A DNA stretch of 64,000 nucleotides, taken from CAYRGY01 sp964424075. GTDB lineage: Bacteria > Patescibacteriota > Gracilibacteria > UBA1369. The notes beneath the pieces were generated by a model. That model searched no databases. It was not told the origin of the DNA and saw only the letters and a program-made list of their open reading frames with translations. The stretch covers positions 73,366-137,365 of the forward strand of contig CAYRGY010000002.1 of assembly GCA_964424075.1 (NCBI GenBank), read 5' to 3'. Shown here one piece after another: positions 57,883-64,000 of this stretch; within the stretch, counting starts at the first letter, position 1, and the number at the start of each line of letters is the position of its first letter. A program made the translations under genes and the position numbers.

Positions 57883-58965
57883 ATGAAAATCGGCATAGTG
57901 GGGCTGCCCAATGTAGGGAAATCAACTCTTTTCAATGCTTTAACCAAATCGGCTGGGGCGGAAGCTGCTAATTATCCCTTTTGTACGATTGACCCTAATG
58001 TGGGAGTGGTGGAAGTGCCAGATAAGCGTTTACAGGCTCTAGCTGAATCTGTCAGTCCAGAGCGGGTCTTGCCGGCTGTGGTTGAATTTGTAGATATTGC
58101 CGGATTAGTTAAGGGAGCTTCAGAAGGCGAGGGGCTCGGCAATCAATTTTTGGCGAATATTCGTGAATGCGATGCTATCGGTCAAGTTCTACGCTACTTC
58201 AAAGATGACAATGTAGTGCATGTGCATGGATCTGTTGATCCACGCTTGGATATGGAAGTAATTGAAACTGAGCTTATAATGGCTGATTTACAGACTTTGG
58301 CTAAAAGGCTAGGAAAAGCTCAAAGTGATGCGAAGTCCGGGGACAAAAAGAAGATGGCATATGCCAAATTATTGGAAAAAGTGAATGAGCAGATGCAACA
58401 AGGGAAAAAAGCGATTGATTTGGGTTTAACCGACGAGGAACGTGCAGAGATCAAGGATTTGCATTTACTTACTGCTAAGCCGTTTTTATATATATTAAAT
58501 GTTTCCGATCAAGAGCTAAAAAATGAGAATTGGAAGGAAGTTCAAGAAAAACTGGGCTTGTCGAATAAAAAAATGATACCGATTTCGGCTAAAGTTGAAG
58601 AGGAATTGGTGACTTTTAGTGACGAAGAAGCGGCAGAGTTGTTAGAGGACCTGGGAATCTCAGAGAGAGGGCTTGATACCTTAATTCAGCAGGCTTATGA
58701 CACTCTGGGCTTGCAGACATATTTTACAGCAGGGCCCAAGGAAGTTCGGGCCTGGACTGTCAGAAAAGGGGCTGCTGCCCCGGAGGCGGCAGGGCGAATC
58801 CACTCAGATTTTGAGGCTAAATTTATTAAGGCTGAGGTTATTGGTTGGGACAGTTTCGTGGACTGTAAAGGTGAGGCAGGAGCAAAAGAAAAAGGCTTAA
58901 TGCGCCTTGAGGGTAAGGATTATATTGTGCAGGACGGTGATGTAATGCATTTCAAGCACGGCTAG
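57883..58965 (+). CDS. ychF: YchF (Obg-family) GTPase/ATPase
   Basis: This 360-residue protein has G-L-P-N-V-G-K-S-T-L-F-N-A-L-T, the YchF-specific N-Y-P-F-C-T-I-D-P-N-V-G, V-D-I-A-G-L-V-K-G-A-S-E-G-E-G-L-G-N and a C-terminal TGS-like domain (Y-I-V-Q-D-G-D-V-M-H-F-K). The family prefers ATP and binds ribosomes. Its stop overlaps the rel stop by four bases (CTAG). Confidence 0.96.
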   Translation: MKIGIVGLPNVGKSTLFNALTKSAGAEAANYPFCTIDPNVGVVEVPDKRLQALAESVSPERVLPAVVEFVDIAGLVKGASEGEGLGNQFLANIRECDAIGQVLRYFKDDNVVHVHGSVDPRLDMEVIETELIMADLQTLAKRLGKAQSDAKSGDKKKMAYAKLLEKVNEQMQQGKKAIDLGLTDEERAEIKDLHLLTAKPFLYILNVSDQELKNENWKEVQEKLGLSNKKMIPISAKVEEELVTFSDEEAAELLEDLGISERGLDTLIQQAYDTLGLQTYFTAGPKEVRAWTVRKGAAAPEAAGRIHSDFEAKFIKAEVIGWDSFVDCKGEAGAKEKGLMRLEGKDYIVQDGDVMHFKHG

Positions 58966-61379
58966 GTTTTCTTGCCAAGCTTGAGTAGAGTCCAGGTTTG
59001 ACCTAGTAAATAGGAATAGACCCCCAGGGCCAGACCGGCGATGAGTAGCCAGTTCAACTCTAAATCAAAGACTATATTTTCAGCGATAATAGTCAGAAAA
59101 ACGAAAGTACTTAAAACATAAGCGGAGATCCAGAGCCACTTGTTTTCTCGAAGGTCGGGATAAGTTTTTAGAGTGTGATTTTTAAGGTAGAAGAGTATAA
59201 CAAATAGCAGAATAACTCCGCCAAAAACAGTGATTTGAGAAGCGTAGATTCGATCAGCTAGCATCAGGTTTTGCTGATTATAGGTAAGGGATAAAATTAA
59301 GGGGTGTATCGCCCAAATTAAGAAGGTGGCCAGTAGGCTTATCACAAATGAGGTTTTTCTGAAACGGAAAACACGTTTGACATTTTTGACACCATCCACA
59401 TGTTCTAAGTCGGAGCAAATTTTGGAAATGTCATTATAGTTTTTGGCATAAAGAGTGGAAAGTATGGTCAACTCTTGGGTATTGAAATCTTTGCGCAGTT
59501 CGCTGTTGCTGTGAATAATTACATCCTTTTTTTGCTGAATCATCTGTATCAATTTGGGAAGATCAACAAAGGATTCACATTGAATTTTTAAGTTAAAGCG
59601 TAGCAAATTGGCTTTATGTTCAATTCCCTCTAGTGAGCGTTTAGCTTTTTGAAGAGAATTAATATCTGAATCCTTATAGATTGTATTAAGAAGATCCAGG
59701 GGAATGATAGAGCCTTCCGCGATATGTACTAAAACGTCATCTAGAGTTTCAATTTTAATATAAGGGTGTTTTTGAGCAAAAAGATCCACACGCCATTTGG
59801 ATATATTGCTAATTAGTCCCAAGCCAGCACGATCATATTCTTTTTGGAGCATTTTGCGACCTACTTTGATTTTAGAGGTGCGTGATTCTTTTTTGAAATA
59901 ATTACGCATACGCTTTTTGGCAAAAGTAGTCTTGGCAAAAGAAAGCCACTCATATGAGGGGCTTTTGGGATAATCTGTAGTGATGATTTTAACTACATCG
60001 CCTTTGGATAATTCATGACTTAAGGAGACATTGAGTTGATTGACAATGGCTCTGATTGAACGATGTCCGACCTCACTGTGAATATTATAGGCAAAGTCGA
60101 TACAAGTTGCGCCCTGAGGCAGATCAACAGCTTTTCCTTTGGGCGTAAAAACTGTGATTCTATCCTGCAGAATGTCTGATTTTAGATCATCCAAATATTG
60201 TTCACGATCCAGCTCGTCTTTTTGAATCTCAATCACTTCTTCCACCCACTGAGAACGCGGATCTTTAAATTCTGTCAATCTGTCATTGGATTTGTCCTTA
60301 AGGAAATAGCGGCCGGCAACTCCGTACTGAGCTTCATAGTGCATATGATGAGTACGGATATGAATCTTACTGACTATCCCGTTATAACCAAAAACTGAAG
60401 TGTGCAAACTTTGATAACCATTGGATTTTGGAACTGAAATATAGTCTTGAAAACTAGAGGATATCGGCTTAAATAAACGATGAACCACCCCGAGAACCTG
60501 ATAGCATTCGGGGACAGTTGTCACCAAAATATTAATTTTAAAATGATGTTCAAAATCATTAATACTTTTGCGCTCTCGAAGCAGAACTTTGTAGATTTCA
60601 TAATAGCTGCGTTCCTGACTGTAGACTATACTTTCAATCCCCTTTTCCTTTAGTTCTCTTTCAATTTGTGTGGTCATTTTCTCCAGATCCGGTTGATGCC
60701 TTTCTTTAGATTGTTTGATTTTGGCAACTAGATCTTCATAAATATCCAGATATAAAAACTTGAAACACAGATCTTCCAACTCAGCCTGAATTTCCTTAAT
60801 ACCTAGCAGACCGGCTATAGGAGCATAAATCTCTAAAGTTTCCTTGGCTTTTCTAGACCTTTTTTCCGGAAGATCCATATATTCCAGAGTACGCATGTTG
60901 TGAAGACGATCAGCCAGTTTGATGAGCATTGTCCGCGGATCTTGAGCTACGTGAATAAACATTTTTTTTAGACTTTCGACTTCACGCTCTTCCATGTCAT
61001 TGCGGTAGTGAACTGCAGACAGCTTGGTAATTCCTTCGACCAGATACTTCACCTTTTTGCCGAAACGTTTTTGAATATCGTCCAAAGAATAGGGGGTGTC
61101 TTCCGGTACATCATGAAGCAAAGATGCTATTAAAGTGGTTTCGTCCGCATGAATAAGCGAAAGAATTTTAGACGTCTCATAAGGATGAACAATATATGGG
61201 GTATTGGCTTGTTTACGCATTTGACCTTCATGCGCTTTTACAGCAAAGGCAAAAGCTTCACGGAATTTTTCGGCATTGAATTCAGGTAGATATGATTTAA
61301 TCTTACCAATCAACTGTTCAAAATCGAGACCGTGTTTGGCACGAAGATCAGCTATCATTTGTACCTCTTTGACAGTCAT
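58962..61379 (-). CDS. Rel/SpoT homologue: active-type hydrolase, degenerate synthetase, C-terminal membrane domain
   Basis: This 805-residue protein has an HD hydrolase domain (about 45-160) with all metal ligands: Y-I-V-H-P-Y, L-L-H-D-V-P-E-D-T and K-L-A-D-R-L-H-N-M-R-T. A synthetase-like domain (about 245-365) keeps P-K-S-N-G-Y-Q-S-L-H-T but lacks the two Mg-binding acids: the D-L-x-A-I-R region reads H-H-F-K-I-N (about 279), and E-x-Q-I-R-T reads K-I-H-I-R-T (Lys338). TGS (about 410-470) and an ACT-like domain (about 605-680) follow. Then come about four membrane helices instead of a soluble end. It probably degrades (p)ppGpp at the membrane. A promoter is at 61408-61437. Confidence 0.88.
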   Translation of the reverse strand: MTVKEVQMIADLRAKHGLDFEQLIGKIKSYLPEFNAEKFREAFAFAVKAHEGQMRKQANTPYIVHPYETSKILSLIHADETTLIASLLHDVPEDTPYSLDDIQKRFGKKVKYLVEGITKLSAVHYRNDMEEREVESLKKMFIHVAQDPRTMLIKLADRLHNMRTLEYMDLPEKRSRKAKETLEIYAPIAGLLGIKEIQAELEDLCFKFLYLDIYEDLVAKIKQSKERHQPDLEKMTTQIERELKEKGIESIVYSQERSYYEIYKVLLRERKSINDFEHHFKINILVTTVPECYQVLGVVHRLFKPISSSFQDYISVPKSNGYQSLHTSVFGYNGIVSKIHIRTHHMHYEAQYGVAGRYFLKDKSNDRLTEFKDPRSQWVEEVIEIQKDELDREQYLDDLKSDILQDRITVFTPKGKAVDLPQGATCIDFAYNIHSEVGHRSIRAIVNQLNVSLSHELSKGDVVKIITTDYPKSPSYEWLSFAKTTFAKKRMRNYFKKESRTSKIKVGRKMLQKEYDRAGLGLISNISKWRVDLFAQKHPYIKIETLDDVLVHIAEGSIIPLDLLNTIYKDSDINSLQKAKRSLEGIEHKANLLRFNLKIQCESFVDLPKLIQMIQQKKDVIIHSNSELRKDFNTQELTILSTLYAKNYNDISKICSDLEHVDGVKNVKRVFRFRKTSFVISLLATFLIWAIHPLILSLTYNQQNLMLADRIYASQITVFGGVILLFVILFYLKNHTLKTYPDLRENKWLWISAYVLSTFVFLTIIAENIVFDLELNWLLIAGLALGVYSYLLGQTWTLLKLGKKT

Positions 61380-61407
61380 TCTAAATGTTTTATAAACATG
61401 CCTTCTA

Positions 61408-61437
61408 TTTATAGATAATAACAGTGAAAGCAGTCAA
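61408..61437 (-). promoter_or_regulatory. Promoter of the rel gene
   Basis: On the minus strand TTGACT (61437-61432), an 18-base spacer and TATAAA (61413-61408) lie 29 bases before the start at 61379. Confidence 0.5.
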
Positions 61438-61457
61438 AAAACAAGCTAAAATTTGCC

Positions 61458-62522
61458 CTATTTTTGTTTTATGGTACCTACTCCAAGGCAAATCCCTTCT
61501 GAATAAAATACCGCGAATTGGCCAGAAGCCAAACCCTGATCATTACGATCAATTTTCACTTCACCATCTCTGAGGTTTTTCAGTTGCAAATCAGCAGAAT
61601 AGCTATCTTCACCATGTCTGACCTTAACTCGTAAGGATTGCAGTTGCTCTGTTGTCGGAGGTTCAGCTATCCAATGAATGTCTTCAACCTTGAAATTGTC
61701 TCGGGGGGCATCCAAGCGATGATATTGATTGGAAATATAGACCTGATTGCGGGCAATATCTTTGCGAACTACGTACCAGGGACCATGACTTAATTCGATA
61801 CCCTTGCGCTGACCAATGGTATAAAACCAATATCCATTGTGTTCTCCAACTTTCTCGCCGCTGTCAAAATTGATTAAATCTCCTTTTTTGATTCCCAGAT
61901 GTTCTTTGACAAAGTCATTGTATCTGATTTTCCCCAGAAAACAGATGCCCTGACTGTCTTTGCGACTCTGATTGGGCAAATCATATTTTTCAGCCAATGC
62001 TCGCACCTCAGCTTTAGTGTAAGGGGTAAGAGGGAAAATAGCTCTTTGGAGTTGGTTTTGATTAAGATGAGCCAAAAAATATGTCTGGTCCTTAAAAGTA
62101 TCCTTTGGTTGCTTTAACAGATAATGATTTTTTTCAGTCACTTTGTCGGCATAGTGGCCGGTGGCTATTTGATCATATTCACTGCCGATTTTGTCGTAAA
62201 ATTTGCCGAATTTAATTTTGGAATTGCATAATAAATCGGAATTGGGCGTTCTTCCGGCGCGAATTTCATGTAGCGCATAATCAACAACTATATCCCAATA
62301 CTCTCTTTGCATATTTACTATTTGCAAAGGAATTTGCTCGCGCTGACAAATTTGCTCAAGATAGCTTAAGTCTTCTTCCCAAGGACAATGCCCCAGGAAA
62401 CTAAGCTCATCCTCAAGCCAGATTTTGAGGTAAAACGCAGTCACATCAAATCCCTGCTCTTTCAAAAGCATTAGAGCAACCGAACTGTCCACACCTCCTG
62501 AAGCTAAGACGGCAATTTTCAT
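61458..62522 (-). CDS. mnmA: tRNA-specific 2-thiouridylase MnmA
   Basis: This 354-residue protein has the PP-loop A-S-G-G-V-D-S-S-V-A near the start and the two catalytic cysteines in D-L-L-C-N-S-K-I-K-F and D-S-Q-G-I-C-F. G-H-Y-A-D and Y-T-I-G-Q-R-K-G mark the family. It thiolates U34 in tRNAs for Lys, Glu and Gln, with sulfur probably derived from a desulfurase such as SufS. It follows the sortase gene by 18 bases. Confidence 0.96.
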   Translation of the reverse strand: MKIAVLASGGVDSSVALMLLKEQGFDVTAFYLKIWLEDELSFLGHCPWEEDLSYLEQICQREQIPLQIVNMQREYWDIVVDYALHEIRAGRTPNSDLLCNSKIKFGKFYDKIGSEYDQIATGHYADKVTEKNHYLLKQPKDTFKDQTYFLAHLNQNQLQRAIFPLTPYTKAEVRALAEKYDLPNQSRKDSQGICFLGKIRYNDFVKEHLGIKKGDLINFDSGEKVGEHNGYWFYTIGQRKGIELSHGPWYVVRKDIARNQVYISNQYHRLDAPRDNFKVEDIHWIAEPPTTEQLQSLRVKVRHGEDSYSADLQLKNLRDGEVKIDRNDQGLASGQFAVFYSEGICLGVGTIKQK

Positions 62523-62540
62523 GCCGGAATGATATTAAAC

Positions 62541-63497
62541 TTAAACCTGACGGGCAAGTATAATTAGTCGATTAATATTTGTGCCTACCGGAGTACACGT
62601 AATCAGTGTTAAGCGATCATCACCCTTCTGCGTTAAGACTTCCACTTGATCGGGTTTGACCACTTTTTTGTCATAGACCACATAATTGTATTTTTGCTGA
62701 TTGTGATATACCTCAATCTGATCGCCAATACTTACCTGATGCAATAAAGCAAAGACATCCTTGAAGCGGCCCGGATCCCAGGGGAAATAAGAGCTATGTC
62801 CGGTTATAACTACATTGCCGTCCTGACCGGGCAGTGCTGTTCCGGGAAAATGAACTACACCGCTACGCAATGCATCCTGAATTTCATTTTCCAGGGCTTC
62901 CCAATCACGTTGAATCAGTTTTTCGGTACTTACTCGTACGATGGGAACATTTTTGGAGATTCGCGGTATATTAACGCGGGTATCAGGAGGCGTTACTTCA
63001 AGTTCCAAAGGAGGAATCTGCTTCTTTTCCTTTTGCGAAGACTTGACTATAGGTAAAGGTTTTTGGGTTTCTTCCGTCGCTACTTCTCCATTGGTTTCGG
63101 CAGCGGATCTGCGGATTTTTGAGTATTGCTCTTCAATAGCAGGATTAGATCTGATATCGGATTTAAGTTGATCCATTTTGGAAAAAAACAGCTCACTGTA
63201 GGCCTGATAATTCATAATTAGAAATAGAACCAAAAAAATTGCCGCAGAAGTGGTAATCCATTCTAAAATACTCCATACCTTGGGGCCTAAACGACCTCTT
63301 TTGGTTTTGGTAGTTGATTGATTCGAAGTCTGTTTAACCGAATTGATTATCTTGTTCTCGGGTTTTTGATCGCCATTTTCACCGGCTGCACGAGGTACAT
63401 GGATGCCCAAATCAAAACTGACATCAGAGTCAGTTTTATTGGAATCCTCAATGGGGATTTCCTTGGTATCTTGTTCGTCTTGAGGAAAAGCAAGCAT
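62541..63497 (-). CDS. Sortase (membrane-anchored transpeptidase)
   Basis: This 318-residue protein has a polar cytoplasmic N-terminus (1-70), one membrane helix (about 80-97) and a linker. The sortase beta-barrel carries the catalytic His in V-I-T-G-H-S-S-Y-F-P-W (His234), Cys in L-T-L-I-T-C-T-P (Cys301) and Arg in N-I-N-R-L-I-I-L (Arg310). N-in topology and the motifs suggest class D/E. It would attach surface proteins with LPxTG-like signals. The one clear candidate here is the protein at 53501. It starts on the last base of the preceding gene (TAATG). Confidence 0.93.
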   Translation of the reverse strand: MLAFPQDEQDTKEIPIEDSNKTDSDVSFDLGIHVPRAAGENGDQKPENKIINSVKQTSNQSTTKTKRGRLGPKVWSILEWITTSAAIFLVLFLIMNYQAYSELFFSKMDQLKSDIRSNPAIEEQYSKIRRSAAETNGEVATEETQKPLPIVKSSQKEKKQIPPLELEVTPPDTRVNIPRISKNVPIVRVSTEKLIQRDWEALENEIQDALRSGVVHFPGTALPGQDGNVVITGHSSYFPWDPGRFKDVFALLHQVSIGDQIEVYHNQQKYNYVVYDKKVVKPDQVEVLTQKGDDRLTLITCTPVGTNINRLIILARQV

Positions 63498-64000
63498 TAA
63501 ATATCACTTAGTTTTGCTAATAATTCTTCTTCTACTTTGGATTCCTGTTGCTCGGATTTTGCTTCAGCTTTGCGAATGGTTTGTCGCTTCTCTTTGGTTT
63601 CAAATTCTTTCCATTCCAGCATGTGTTTTTCATTCAACTGCTTCAATTCTTGTTCATATTCCTTATCTAATTCGGCCAATTGTCGCTTTTCTGTTTCCAA
63701 AATGCCTTTGAATTTTTGAACTTGTTCTTCAGTCATAATGGGCAAAACCTGAAACCAGTATTCTCGCTCCTCATCATCCATAGATTCAGTCTGCTTGATC
63801 AGTTCAACTAAATCAGGATACTTTTCCTTAACTACTTTAGGAATCAAGTACCTTTCCGGTTTTTTGCCGGAGCCGGAAGCATTTTGAGCGTCTTGAAGCA
63901 AGGCAGCTCCACTTGATGGTGGCGCAGGCGGTGCAGGCGGTGCTGGTGGGGCAGGCGGTGCTGGTGGCGCAGGTGCGGGTGGCGCAGGCGGTGCTGGCGC
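63497..64000 (-). CDS. Pro/Ala-rich protein with helical C-terminus (5' end outside window)
   Basis: The frame is open to the right edge, so the start is missing; 167 residues are visible. The upstream-most about 30 are repeats of A-P-P and A-P-A-P-P. Then S-S-G leads into a charged, largely helical region (P-D-L-V-E-L-I-K-Q-T-E, F-K-G-I-L-E-T-E-K-R-Q-L-A-E-L-D-K-E-Y-E). The design equals that of the protein at 39792-40385. The stop overlaps the sortase start, so the two are translationally coupled. Function unknown. Confidence 0.65.
   Translation of the reverse strand, partial: APAPPAPPAPAPPAPPAPPAPPAPPAPPSSGAALLQDAQNASGSGKKPERYLIPKVVKEKYPDLVELIKQTESMDDEEREYWFQVLPIMTEEQVQKFKGILETEKRQLAELDKEYEQELKQLNEKHMLEWKEFETKEKRQTIRKAEAKSEQQESKVEEELLAKLSDI

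Overview
The window looks like a compact, monoderm bacterial genome of Candidate Phyla Radiation (Patescibacteria) type, perhaps near Peregrinibacteria or Gracilibacteria. That placement is inferred from gene content, not from a phylogeny. Supporting traits are short gaps, many 1-16 bp gene overlaps, and convergent genes that share stop codons. There are S-layer homology (SLH) proteins, lipoproteins and a sortase, and no outer-membrane genes. UGA is a stop codon throughout. Almost no gene has a Shine-Dalgarno sequence, while sigma-70-like promoters and several leaderless-looking starts are visible. No phage, insertion sequence, CRISPR array or rRNA was seen. The only RNA gene found is tRNA-Phe(GAA).

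Layout. 1-940: tail of a Cys-rich protein, then a G+C-rich lipoprotein gene that looks foreign. 1005-8510: SLH protein and oligoendopeptidase F (minus), divergent from topA and a nitroreductase, then a protein with an amidase-like C-terminus. 8552-14135: a SUF iron-sulfur operon, sufC-sufB-short sufD-MEMO family-sufS-sufU-sufT, with a MEMO protein that appears to have lost its metal ligands. 14155-21213: NYN nuclease, HD phosphohydrolase, rhodanese, peroxiredoxin, thioredoxin-reductase-like flavoprotein, leucyl aminopeptidase, Nudix hydrolase, Mrp-type ATPase and a 50-residue membrane protein. 21210-24017 (minus): Bax-inhibitor-like protein, DUF177, L32, NusB and RNase III. 24095-28670: cell-wall operon with a hydrolase, a membrane-fused MurF, a DegT aminotransferase and a FemAB transferase. 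28673-31787: FtsA/PilM-like ATPase with a large single-pass membrane protein.

31939-41023 is a surface-protein island: a PKD-domain protein, two secreted proteins ending in S74 intramolecular-chaperone domains (one with YadA-like head repeats), three lipoproteins, a decayed small gene, a Pro/Ala-rich protein and a four-helix membrane protein. 41103-49701: ComF, a GT4 glycosyltransferase, a cold-shock-like protein, the complete oxidative pentose phosphate branch (gnd-zwf-pgl), HflX, ProX, a Na+/Ca2+ exchanger and DUF1622. 49731-57788: SLH/beta-propeller protein, DEDDh exonuclease, tRNA-Phe, a cupredoxin-like surface protein, the c-di-AMP cyclase pair cdaA-cdaR and small acidic hypotheticals. 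57883-64000: YchF, a Rel/SpoT homologue with a degenerate synthetase and a C-terminal membrane domain, MnmA, a sortase, and the end of another Pro/Ala-rich protein.

The most distinctive points are the membrane-anchored, probably hydrolase-only Rel protein; the MEMO protein inside the SUF operon; the S74/lipoprotein island; and the link between the sortase and a cupredoxin-like protein with a TGPE-type C-terminal signal.
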